Below, in pieces: positions 52,671 through 64,000 of a stretch of DNA of 64,000 bases. Below the pieces are notes generated by a model. That model was given only the letters and a program-made list of their open reading frames with translations. It searched no databases and was not told the origin of the DNA. Source of the stretch: Liolophura sinensis (lineage: Eukaryota; Mollusca; Polyplacophora; Chitonida; Chitonidae); the NCBI RefSeq assembly GCF_032854445.1, contig NC_088307.1, positions 13,592,017 through 13,656,016 on the forward strand, given 5' to 3'. Numbering within the stretch: position 1 is the stretch's first letter; each line of letters starts with the position of its first letter. Made by a program: the position numbers and the translations under genes.

Positions 52671-54485
52671 CTGATGATTGAAAAAAAGCATTTATCTAAA
52701 CAACTTGGTTAGTCTCTTGCACTTCGTCAAATAAAAATTTATGTACCAGAAACAAAAGCTGAACAGTTTGGTTCTGAAAAGTGTACGCATAAATCAGGAA
52801 TTTAACAGCCATATTCCAGTTTGTTCTATTGCAAGAGCTACACTATTGGTCACCCACTTGATGACAAAGAACCAATCCACAAGCAGCTTAGTATATTAGT
52901 CAGCTGTACTGGTTCACCATGGGGACATCCAATAGAAAACAAGGTTACTGGTGTCAACTGCAGCAGCTGTGGCAGAGTTTAATCCCCTTGGCAAAACAGG
53001 ATTACCAGACACTCCAGGTGGCACCACTTCTAATTAACTTGAAGGGGACAAGTCAGTCATGAGCATAATGGATGAAACACTGGTCAGTTGTAAACAACCA
53101 GATTCAAGCTGGGCTAGTTTCAATAACCCCATGGAGGTTTTAAAGATCCAGGGAGGTCAAACTTCTTTTGGCAGAATCTGGGAATTGTTTGCTCAATATT
53201 TTTATCGACACAAAAATGCATTTTCTTGGCTGCCAACCTTAGAACCTTACAGATATAGAAAATGTATGTGTGTAAATGTAAATAGCCTAACCTCATATGA
53301 AACTCAAACACTTAAGTAAGACCTGTTAATTACAATAAAAAATATATATACATATATAAACATCCTATATTTTACACATAAACATATTTGATAACTGGTA
53401 ACATTTCACACACTTCTTATTCGCATGACAGCTGCACAGACCAGTTCCATTTCAAATTCTAGAAAGAGTCTTTCGACAACATACCAAACTTGAAAGATTT
53501 CCCAAGCAATAACCACAAATTTCAGATACAAAATCCCAAAACAAACATTTTTAATAAGTGTAAAGTCAAGCTTGACAACATACTTCCTGTGAAAGCTTAC
53601 AATGTCCAATAATGTTTGTCAACTGTGCAACAACAACAACAAAAATCTCTCCTAAAAGGAGCAACCTACAGCACACATGCTCATGTATATGTCTATATTC
53701 AACCTAGTTTAAGTCAAGTCAGTAGGATACTGTAGTATACTGACACTAAAAGGGTTCACCTTCTCTAGTGTTGACAACAATAGGCTGTGTTTGATTGTGC
53801 CTGGCTGTTTTTCACATTCTAGCCTGACACTAATGTATTTAATATAGGCCTTAACTTGACAACCGTTGATTACAGGTAAGAAAGCAGACGGGTAAAGCAC
53901 TGATTTAAACTGGATTTTCTATAGCTAAGTGAACAGGGGTCATTATACAGTAAACTGACCTAATATCTTTACAGAGTGAAACTTTTTTCCAATGCTGCAC
54001 ATACCTGTAACCAATAAAATGGCATCAAGTACATTTGAAAATATACTTTTCTGATAATTGCACCTGTACACTGCAATGCCAATCAAAATTTCAGGCGTTT
54101 TCTTTTATTCTTTCCCTTTTTTTCTCTTCATGTCTTACAAATTCTATCAATAAAATCTCTCCTTCACAGGCCCAAGATTTTTGTCAACTTTGACAGCTAT
54201 GAGAGATTCAACTATAAGTGAAATGAAACAGGAAAATGATGACAACAAACTCTGCATAAACATGTGATTTACTGACATGTCATCCTCATCACAGAAGCAA
54301 TTCTGCAATTTTAACAGTTTTACTCCAACTAAATGTTGAAATCACATTTCAGCACAACGATGAATGAAACAAGAAAACACTCTACCTGATTTTGGAATTT
54401 TCCTTATCTCAGCTCGTTTCCAGGTTAACTTTTTGCAAATAGTCAAAGCCGAAACTAACGAATCCTGCATTGTTATGTCTCAAAA

Positions 54486-54582
54486 TTGTAAAATCCAGAC
54501 GTGTCTCTCAATGTTGTAAAATCCAGACGCGTCTCTCAATGTTGTAAAATCCAGATGTGCTTCTCAATGTTGTAATATCCAG
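54486..54582. repeat. 28-bp tandem repeat, 3.5 copies
   Basis: TTGTAAAATCCAGACG phases at 54486, 54514, 54542 and 54570. Confidence 0.92.
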
Positions 54583-55184
54583 GACAGTTCTAGTAACACT
54601 GTCTAAAAGAGACATCAACCCAAACAGAGGTGATAACCCTTAACAGTGAGGCTCCCTTTGACTTTGAAGAATGGCGGATTTGCAAGACTGGAGCCTTAGG
54701 ACATTAGAAGACCACCACAGGTTCAAATTATTTCCAGAACTGAAAAAAGGGCATCAAAACAACTGGTGTCAGGAGTTGTACAAATGCTGGGGATTCTATG
54801 AATTACTCTGGAACAACCCAGTCCTCACAAAATTCACTCTCTGGAATCCTGATCTTCTTTATGCAAATTATACTCCATCCTTTACACATGGCAACAGGGC
54901 CAACCCAGCATTCCAAGGATTTTATGTTAGCCCCAAAGAACATAGATCCTGTCATCCAGCATGGTCAGTAACTCATGCCAGTAATGACAGATGCCCTCTG
55001 GTCATCAGCAGAAATCAAATCAAGACCAAGCTGAGTTGTCTGCAAATGTGACTGGTGCCTTGTGATGTGACTAGTACCTTGTCCTGGGTGTTGACACAGT
55101 ATAGACAATGACAAAGGACTGACTAGCAGGAAAAAACCCTTAGTCAATATCAACGTATTGCATTTCATTTTAAACTACAATCGT

Positions 55185-55406
55185 GTAGTTCACCTGAAGT
55201 TTAGTGTATCAAAAATGCACTTTCTGAAGCACATAAAGGTCTTTAATTTATATATTTTAATTTAAGTGTCAACACCTTGATCTTTCTGATAAGAAATTAA
55301 GTCATCCTCCCCAAAAAACTCTTCAGTGAACCCACAGGGTGGATGAATCAATCAGAATCAAGCAAATGTTTCACTTGAAAAATAACAATCTTTTGGTGAA
55401 ATACAA
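55185..55406 (+). mobile_element. MITE-C copy 3 (~222 bp)
   Basis: Interior shares AAAATGCACTTTCTG, GATAAGAAATTAAG and GGATGAATCAATCAGAATCA with the others; termini are more eroded (GTTCACCTG and TTGGTGAAATACAA). Confidence 0.72.
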
Positions 55407-56517
55407 TATTTAATGCATCTAATTTGTTTAATAAAGCCAAATTTTACTGAAACAAAATATTCCATTCCACTGGTTTTCGTTCGAAGAATGCAAGTACATG
55501 TAGTTATTGATCCCAACGGTTAATATTATCACTAGCTTAAAGCCAAGCCTTTGTGCTACTTTTCTCTGATACCTAAAATTCTGCTGACAGCTCAATTGAT
55601 ATCCTTAATTTAATTAACCAGAGAATGTTCTTGAGCACTTCTTGTTTCAATTGAAGATAACACTTCCAATGAAAATCAGACAATAACAGTTCCAACTGTT
55701 AATTTTATACATCTGATATCAAAGGATTTCAAATACAGTTGCACGAGACATGTCCTATACGAAAAGATGGTGAACACATTTATGGTAATGTTTTTTTTCC
55801 ATCATTTTTTCTTCAAGACAACTTATTTCTTTCAGATGACATAATAAAAGGGGCTAATAGCTTTTTTGCTTAACAAGACCTGGAGCACTGTAAAAAAAAT
55901 CAACTGCAAATACATTTACTTTTACTTGTATGCGTTTGTAGAAAGAGACAGAACAGTGTCCACTGTGAAATATCCATCAGCCAGACTGGAGTAGGTCTTG
56001 ATAGCCATGCCAGTGTTAAATAATTGTTAAATGGTGTGTTATATGCCTGAGGAGACAGCTAGCTATGTAAACTATGTGGGGAGTGAACCACAGGAGTCCA
56101 AGAGCTCCCATCAACAAATCACTAGCCCCAGGGGAGGCTGGCTGCCTAGTGGGGGCAGGAGCAGAGAGCTGTCCTGAGTGATTAACAGGGCTATGTCAGC
56201 CTTCCAATGACCACTGGCCATCTGCTTCTCTCCCTACAGCACTTGTATTGTGTGGCCAGTCCTGATGGGATTATAGAGTCAGTCCTGCTCCAACACCATT
56301 CTCACACCCACTCCCATGATCTGTCTGTTGTACTGACATGACTAGAGTTAGCATTGTTTCTCTATCTATAAACCACCCTCATGATACTGCTAATACCACC
56401 CCACCCCGACCCCAGGCTGTGACATAAAGATCATTCACAACATTTTTATAACTCGTACCAGAGAAAACAATTTCAGCAGCAATTAGAAAGACACCAAATG
56501 ACTAGAAACAACTGATT

Positions 56518-56742
56518 TACCCTAATTCTTCTAATTTTCAGGACAGATATTAGTTGTGCTCAAAGCAAAGAATATTATTTCTCTTCAAGTTATTTTTTTT
56601 TTTTTGAGAAGACATGAGTATGTTGCTCATTTGAATGACTAACCATGTGGACGAAGACACTAGAAATATTCCTGCCACAATTACATGTATATTGGCTAAA
56701 AACAGCTGACCACATATCTCAAAAATTAGAAGGATTAGGGTA
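56518..56742. mobile_element. MITE-D with ~21-bp terminal inverted repeats
   Basis: The ends are TACCCTAATTCTTCTAATTT and its near-complement AATTAGAAGGATTAGGGTA. Length is ~225 bp with no coding capacity. The outermost TA could be the duplicated target dinucleotide of mariner-like elements. Confidence 0.72.
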
Positions 56743-57149
56743 CTTCTTACTAAATCTGCTGCCATTATACTTTGGACAAGAATTTTAAACATAAAATCTG
56801 ACTTAATACCAGTATTAGCTGGTACACTTGTGAACAACTGGGCCCTGTACTTCAATAAGGTGCCTGGTTTGGTTCACACTGAAGCAAGCTACAATGTTTC
56901 CTACATACATAAAAACATATATCTGTGACAAGCCTGCATTGGCCCCCAACAACACTGTCTGGAAATTACAAATAGCTTTTTAAAAAGAACTGATGCAATT
57001 GCTACATGTAAAACCATACAAGTCTTGCTCCCTTTTTTTATATATCTAACTCACTTGAACGATATGGCAATCAGATTTAAGGACTGGGGTAATTTCCAAC
57101 AGCCCACAGGAAGCAAACTGATGTTACCAGGTACCAAAAAGCCTTCTCA

Positions 57150-57960
57150 CATGCCTATATGTACTTGTACTTGGAATTGAACTCGGACCTCCATAGCCAC
57201 AGTCCAGTACTCTACCAACTGAGTTAAAGAGAAATCCCCACTACAGCTACTGCTAGTATAAGCCTTAAAAATCTGCTCCCATTACCACCCTGCATACTTA
57301 AATCCTTCCCCTCTCACAAGACAAAACCATGTTCATACGCCCTGAGCCTGACCTTCTTTAAGTCATGGCACCAGTGTACTGATTTGAAGGATTTACTGTA
57401 TGGGTCACACTCGGATTTGAACTCGGATCTTCCCAGCCAAAGTCCAGATCTCTAGCAACTGAGTTAAAGGGAAATCCCCAGTATAGCTACTGCTAGTATA
57501 AGCCTTAGAAACCTGCTCCCATTACCACCCTGCATACTTAAATCCTTCCCCTCTCACAAGACAAAACCATGTTCATACGCCCTGAGCCCGACTGTCCTTG
57601 CAAACTGTTGAGTCATGGCACCAGTGTACTGATTTGAAGGATTTACTGTATGGGTCACACTCCAATTTGAACTCGGATCTTCCCAGCCAAAGTCCAGATC
57701 TCTATCAGCTAAAGGGAAATTCCAAGTAACTTACTGCTAGTATAAGCCCTAGAAATCTGCCCCCATTACCTTCCTGCCTACTTAAATCTCTCACAAGGCA
57801 AACCCACACTCACGGGCCCAGAGCCCCATGCTTCTTAGAACCTGCATGGTCAGGGCAACAGGGCAATGAATTCAGGGTTTATTCTGGAGGACACACCAGG
57901 ATTTGAACTCTGACCTCCAAGGCCGAAATCCTATCCACTACCAACTAGCTACTGATGGTA
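57150..57960 (-). repeat. Tandem array of four tRNA-derived units (~236-250 bp each)
   Basis: Four degenerate copies each include a minus-strand tRNA-like segment (about 57170-57231, 57411-57474, 57660-57716, 57898-57950) with an A-box-like TAACTCAGTTGG and a B-box-like GAGTTCAAATCC. In the first, the D-arm pairs fully (ACTC/GAGT), but T-stems do not pair in any copy examined, so these are not functional tRNAs. The spacer between heads repeats too (CCTGCATACTTAAATCC, ACAAAACCATGTTCATACG). This reads as a tRNA-derived SINE amplified in tandem. Confidence 0.8.
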
Positions 57961-60902
57961 TAATCACTGGAATGCTGCTCTCGCTACACATCTACATGTA
58001 TAAGGCTCCTGCCAAACCAGCCAAAACTGGATTCTAATTATATAACTGTGTAGTGTAATCAACTATGAAAGAACTGGGTAATTTCCCTTTATAACCCAAT
58101 ACTTTGGCCAACCCAGATATGCCACAATGTTATATATTTCAACTGGAAAATCTGTAATACAAGTAACAAGAACATATGAGCCACACAACAAGATTGCAAG
58201 AGCTCTGATCAGTGGTTACAATAAAGCTGCAAACATCAATACTACTTTCCATATTTACAGCAAAAACGGCCAGCTTGCAGTTTTTGTGCTGGAGAAAAAT
58301 CCATCTGATGCAATGAGATCAAGCTATATTTAGCAGTCCCATTGCCAGAATTTATACAATGATCATCTTGATAATGACTTTGGTTTGTTCACGCAACTGT
58401 AGCATTATTACATGTATGTAATGAAATTATACCCCCACCCCACCCCACCCCACCAAAAAAGGGCAATTATACACTCAAATGACTTTGCTTATGTCGTATT
58501 TTGTGGCTCAAAATATTGACTAAATGCGTTATTCTGATGTGTGCTGTTTTACATGCAACATTAAATAAATCAAGAAGTCTGTATAGGCTTTATGAGCTCA
58601 AACAGTAAAGAACGAGTGTAAAATAAATCTTCTCTAATTACAAACCAAATTACACTCTGGTAGAGCAGTACTGTTATGTTCTCAGGGGTCTCTCTATCAA
58701 AAACAAAGAAACATGAAACTTCTCATTTAAAAAGTATCAAATTATATGTCTATATTGGAGACAAAAAATAGCACACATCATCCACCGGTAAACACCCAAT
58801 CAATGGCATCGCAGGACAAGGTACTGCTTGGGACAATGTAAAAACTTCGCATCATCAGGAGGGGAAAAAATAAACATACATTCATGTAGCTAGCATTTTG
58901 AGGTAATAGTTGGTAAATGATGCAAACGTCTAGACAAAGACCACTTAAGTAAACTAGAATCTTCTTTACGACAGCCATTTACAGCGTTTTTGGGGGTAAG
59001 GGTACAAGCTACAGGTCTCCAAAAGAAAACAAGCCAAGAGCAAAACTAAGGTAATTGACAAATTACACTAGCATGGATATAAAAAAAAAACAAGAAGTTG
59101 ATAAAACATGACAGAACTTTTGTTTGTTCTTCAACAGAGCAATTAACCTACTGACACCGCATCTGATCAATATGCAGGAATTGTTCCACTGGTCCTGGTT
59201 CCTATGTAACAATTGGTGTAACCAAAGCAGGAATAAATAATAAAAAAAAAAATTTAATATAATAGCTGTGGAGATGAAAAAATAAAGGCTTTAGAAAACA
59301 GTGCGAGAATATCACGTGTAATAAGCGATCAATAAGGCGATGATTTTTATGTTGGGCCGCATGTTAAACATAGATAGGGGACACAAGAGCATTAACAAAC
59401 CAGGTCTTCCCTGGACAGTTACCACTATCAGCACATAAAATATGGGAGGGTTAAGTGTTGGGGGTGAAATTGCGAATCCATCACCACTCAACTTACATCC
59501 TATAATCGAATAAATTGGCTTTTTCTCAGACTGATTTATTGTGGATTTGTGTCTAGCTGTTGAGTAAATTCGCTGCCACTAAGAGCAGCTTAACGGAAGC
59601 TCTGTGATGTAAGGCCACGCTAACTGAAACAGGGATTTGGGCCGTCCCATAGCTTATATTCAGGTGTGTTGAGAAATCGCACAGTGAAAGGAATGACTGA
59701 ATACCGTACACAATGCTTTATTCTTTCAAATCACAAAGCACATCGCCCAAAAAGAAGTGCATGAGTTATTTCTGTGGCACATTTATCAGTATTAAGATTT
59801 AAGCATGTAAGTTGCGACATTTAAACAAATACCTCAACATGTGGATTGGCAGAGTTTAATATTTCACTATGTGGAATGATAGATTTTAATAATTACCTTG
59901 ACAAGTGGATTGCAAGATGCCGGCGTGGTCTAAACATGTGGAAAATTAAACAATTTAATACATGCACTTTCACGAAAAAGTGGATTACAAGGCAAGACAA
60001 TGCTTTATGGAAGACCCAGCTTAAATTTGAATTAAACCCATGCTTTTGATATAAATACTGACTTACCAATGATTCAAGAGACATTTATTTCAGATGAAAT
60101 TACAAATTCTTCAAATTTTGGTTATGAAAGAAAAAGAGAATAAAGTACATACATAGGAATTAATGGGGGCATTTCATCCATGTAATCACAACATGCACTG
60201 ATGAAATTTGATATATACCAGACAGAAACAACAAGCACCAAGTATTTCAAGGTGCGCACATCACACATAAGGTATTTACCCCGGTTATCTCCCTTAAGTG
60301 GACTCGGCTGCTAAAATATACAAAAAACAACACTATCTCCATCCACATGATGGACAAAGTCCTGCTTCAGATAGTCTGTGTCTAAAAACAGTAGCGAGCA
60401 TACACAAGTGAAAACTACATCGGTAGCACCAACGCTACACATGCGTTTTTGTAGAAATCTGGTGATAATGGCTCGCCAGCAGTAGCTCCTGATTGGAGAC
60501 TGGTGAATAAATACCAAGCTATCACATTTCCGCTGACCTTCTGGTAAATCAACCTGATACCTGGTCAGTTTATTTCTGACCAAATGGCCAAGAAAGCCGA
60601 CCATATCAAGCTAAAAGACAGACAGCTGGGGGTAGTGCTATAGTGGTGCTATCAGTAAATAGACAATGAAGTGTGGTCCAAATCTTATGCAGGAACATAA
60701 AGACTTGTGGATATCAAGTTTTCCAGCAGGCCTGTAAATAAGCCAACTGATAAACAGAAAAGCATTTCCTCAGTCAGGGTTCATCCCTGATATAGACTCC
60801 AGGAGCCTAGTTGATACAGTGTACAAGGGTCACATGATCCTTCCCAGTCTGGAAATTTCCTGAAATCTTTCACCAAAACTTTTAACCTTCTCCTCCATGC
60901 AA

Positions 60903-60978
60903 TAACTACAACACCTTATTTAAATGTAACTACAACACCTTATTTAAGTGTAACTACAACGCCTCATTTAAGTGTAAC
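60903..60978. repeat. 24-bp tandem repeat, three copies
   Basis: TAACTACAACACCTTATTTA-type unit at 60903, 60927 and 60951. Confidence 0.9.
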
Positions 60979-61208
60979 TTCATATACGTTCCTTCAATGA
61001 AAACCTTAATACACCTTTTGTTTATCCCAATTTCCAATATTGTGAAAAAATAAGCGCAATGTCACATGCCTTTAAAAACACACAAATTACTGTCACTTAA
61101 TGTGACATTTAATTGTCTTGCATGAAGGTGTGATGCTTTGTAACACAATCACAAATTTGAAAATTTAGTTAAAACTTCAGATCATTCTATGTAATCTTTT
61201 GATTATAC

Positions 61209-61336
61209 AGTTCACAGTATGATATACAGCGTATATAGTTCACAGTATAATATACAGTGTATACGGTTCACAGTACAATATACAGTGTACACAGTTCACA
61301 GTACAATACACAGTGTAAACAGTTCACAGTACAATT
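61209..61336. repeat. 28-bp tandem repeat, ~4.5 copies
   Basis: AGTTCACAGTA phases at 61209, 61237, 61265, 61293 and 61321. Confidence 0.92.
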
Positions 61337-62040
61337 ATAACCTAGATGTACAGATTGAAGCACACACACATCAATGTCTTTGACTGATTCAAAAATTTGA
61401 AGATAAACACTGTGTCAGATAAGATACTACAGGTATGCCACCTGTTATTACTTTGACACATTAAAACTGAAGAATTACAATGCCAAAAGCCATCACACGT
61501 GTGTACCTAGCTGACAAAGGTATTAGAGTGCCCATGGCTCTTCTCAGTATAACAACACGTGCTTAAATGCCTCTGTACGGTCTATTCTTCAATTCTAGCA
61601 ATACTACTTCGGTAATTAGAACTGTTGAATACATATAATCCTTTAACATGTATTGTCCTGTTTACATTTAAGGAGGCCATTTGGCAACACCCAATAAGTG
61701 TTACATAAAAGGAGTAACAATGGTAAAGCCTAACCACTGCTGGCTACAATTGACTACAATCAATGGATCAAAGGGGCTTCTCAGGTGGTGGCTCTGAGAT
61801 CCAGCAGGTGAAACTAGTTAGGTAAGAGGTACTTCGACAAAACACCTCCACACAGATTACTTGATAAGACTGCTGAGCTTACATGTAGTGGTCTTAATTT
61901 AAACCACCATTTTTCAGAGCTTAAGATTTTAGATAAGTAAGTAAGTATAGATAACAATCAAATTAAATTAGGCTTACTACTCTACAACTAAACTAAGACT
62001 GACTTAATGTCATGAAACATCACCAACCCATAACAGCTTA

Positions 62041-62270
62041 TTTTTATTTATTTATTTATTTATTTGATTGGTGTTTTACGCTATGCTCAAGAATATTTCA
62101 CTTATACGACGGCGGTAAGCATTATGGAGGGTGGAAACCGGGCGGAGCCCAGGGGAAACCGGTGACCATCCACAGGTTGCTGGCATACCGTCCCACGTAC
62201 GGCCGGAGAGGAAGCCAACATGAGCTGGACTTGAACTCACAGCGACTGCATTGGTGAGAGGCTCCTGGGT
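62041..62270 (-). mobile_element. SINE-A, nearly full
   Basis: Long (TTTA)n tail at the left, intact body and most of the tRNA-like head, ending at GAGGCTCCTGGG. Little divergence, so relatively young. Confidence 0.9.
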
Positions 62271-62351
62271 AGCTTATTTTTAAAACCAGCTATTAATCTA
62301 TGCATTAATGGGTTTAATCAGTTAACATGGAAAGCTTGCTTCTTTCTCTCC

Positions 62352-62481
62352 CTGCGGATGGTTGTGGGTTTCCCCCAGGCCCTGCCCGGTTTCCTCCCAC
62401 CATAATGCTGGCTGCCGTCGTATAAGTGAAATATTCTTGAGTACGGCGTAAAACACCAATCAAATAAATAAATAAATAAAT
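62352..62481 (+). mobile_element. SINE-A, 5'-truncated
   Basis: Body from CTGCGGATGG to the (AAAT)n tail. Opposite orientation to the copy 81 bp to its left. Confidence 0.88.
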
Positions 62482-64000
62482 CTTTCACTCCAATTTTTTT
62501 TAGAACATAATGTCAGAATGATTACGTGCATAATTGAATCTTTGCACTCAAATATCACCTACCTATAAATCCCCGCATGAACTTCACCAGCAGCATGATG
62601 TGGGAGCTATGTGTCCAGGTCTAGCTGAACTCACATCAACGCAAAAAACCCAGATTAGTTTGCAGGGGAAATATTGTCACAGAAAATCCGCTCTGATGCG
62701 ATGAGGAGCTGTCAGCAGCAGCTCATCACTGCACAATGGACAGAAAAACTTCACAACATGTCACCTTTTTCTTGTTTACGTCGGCACGTCACCCTAAATG
62801 GGAGTTCCACTGCATGCTAGAGGAGACCATAAATAAACCGAAAGAAGAATATAGCTGGGGAAAAAGAAATTTTAGATTATTCGCTTTCCATGGCAGCACT
62901 TTTTTTTTTTTCTTTTTTGAGTTCTTTTTTAATCGAGAATTTCTATCAAGAGGTTCGTATCGAATTCCAGCAAACTATGGTTTTCGGAAACAGTGTGTCT
63001 AACAGTCTCCGTAGCAATAGAAGCTTAGCAACCGTTCTCCACATCTGCACAGTGATCATAGGTCAAGTCCTGCAACAGAGTGGAATCCCTCTAACTTGAT
63101 ATTGAACACAGTCTAATGTCACCATTTTTTCTTTGCTGCCAGTTTGCTTAGGCCGATAAAACGAGAATAAATAGAGTCTTATGTTTGGATTCAGTGATGA
63201 GAAGTCTATGGACCATCGTCTGTACAAGCACTGAAGCTGAAGAGCTCTTCTCTTTCCTTGCCTTCAGCCCTCCAACCCAACGGCCAGCGGTAATCACCCC
63301 TTCCAATAAAGGACTCGCTTTAGAGCCGAAACCTCTGTCTTAAAGTCCAAACTGTGTGATTAACTTGTGAGAGGAGACATTGATGGCCATTCTGACGGAT
63401 TTAAAGTTGCCTGTCAAAACCAGATTCCCTATCCGCAGGCGAAATTATCACTGATCCCACACACTAAACATTGTTACCATCCCAGCCTAAACTTCCAGTT
63501 GTCTTGTCTCGGTAATTTGCTTCAAAAGGCGTAGACACATGTCGTTCATTATGGCCAGAGTTGTCCTTTGTTATTCCAGCGCTTCAAAACCGGCCTTTGA
63601 AACAAAGCCTTCAAAGTTACAAAATTACCATGACGACAAAGAAAAAGTTCAAACACTTCACAGCTTAGCGCCACACCGCTGCCTTTGTGTTTGTCTTCAA
63701 GAAAATTAAATTAATAAAATCCTGTGATGTAACTCGTTGCAGAAAAGCTTCAGTTGTTGTTCAAAAGCCGAGTGAGAATTGGATTGTCTGCAGCTCAGAG
63801 TTTAGGAGCCCGCTCTGGACACAAAAAGCAATGAAGGTAGGAAAGCCAGTGTTGAATCATTCACAAGACTTAGACAATCAATACGGAGACTTGACTCGTT
63901 TGATCGGGAAGCAAAAGCATTCAGTTCTTCTTGGACACATTACCTGAAGGTAACGAAGCAATTACACATGAGAACTGACAAGAGTTCCTTCTGGTATGGC

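Larger units (their letters stand above)
48261..57100. other. Intergenic DNA without supported exons
   Basis: Contains plus ORFs of 155 codons (48708-49175) and 126 codons (54671-55051) whose peptides I do not recognise and which lack splice or codon evidence, plus SINE, MITE and minisatellite copies listed separately. Confidence 0.5.
57961..64000. other. Intergenic DNA without supported exons; GC-richer right end
   Basis: AT-rich to ~62.5 kb, with two minisatellites and the inverted SINE-A pair. From ~62.6 kb the sequence is unique and less AT-rich (for example 63180-63500 and 63660-63950), which could mark conserved non-coding DNA or the approach to another gene. The plus ORF 63687-63947 is not recognised. 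Confidence 0.45.

Noticed and set aside
57170-57231. Functional tRNA gene
   Set aside because: The D-arm pairs well, but the anticodon and T stems do not, and the sequence is one unit of a tandem repeat.
60311-60604. 97-codon minus ORF
   Set aside because: Hydrophobic and cysteine-rich but with no family similarity or splice structure.

Overview
This is eukaryotic, intron-rich, AT-rich animal DNA. The lines of evidence are tRNA-derived SINEs with A and B boxes, MITE-like elements, minisatellites and short exons bounded by GT/AG splice sites. The SINE and MITE load, plus a strong excess of the palindrome TACATGTA, suggest a lophotrochozoan invertebrate (a mollusc or relative). That placement is inference, not proof.

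One protein-coding gene can be supported, on the minus strand and running off the left edge. Three coding exons have compatible phases: exon 1 (25966-25723), exon 2 (16805-16687) and exon 3 (5984-5881). Exon 3 carries FFSK followed by KRTKS..KLDR, the signature just before the PH domain in the SynGAP/RASAL2/DAB2IP family of Ras GTPase-activating proteins. Exon 1 begins MGCVSCC, an apparent myristoylation plus palmitoylation leader. The PH, C2, RasGAP and C-terminal coiled-coil parts are not here and should lie beyond coordinate 1. A candidate promoter and leader lie at 25967-26200: a TATA-like box, an RFX/X-box-like palindrome and three short upstream ORFs.

Layout: 1-5880 is the start of intron 3. 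5985-16686 is intron 2, holding a 25-copy 58-bp satellite, SINEs and two MITEs. 16806-25722 is intron 1, holding a 17-copy 45-bp array and SINEs. 26200-64000 is 5' flanking or intergenic DNA (or the intron of an unseen upstream first exon). It has no exon I can support, but has a possible enhancer near 30.4-30.9 kb, dense CAGGTA/CAGGTG clusters at 42.9-48.3 kb, a tandem array of tRNA-derived units at 57.1-57.96 kb and scattered SINEs, MITEs and minisatellites.

Most ORFs of 60-155 codons are chance ORFs or lie in tandem repeats. No rRNA, functional tRNA, CRISPR or prokaryotic-type system is seen.
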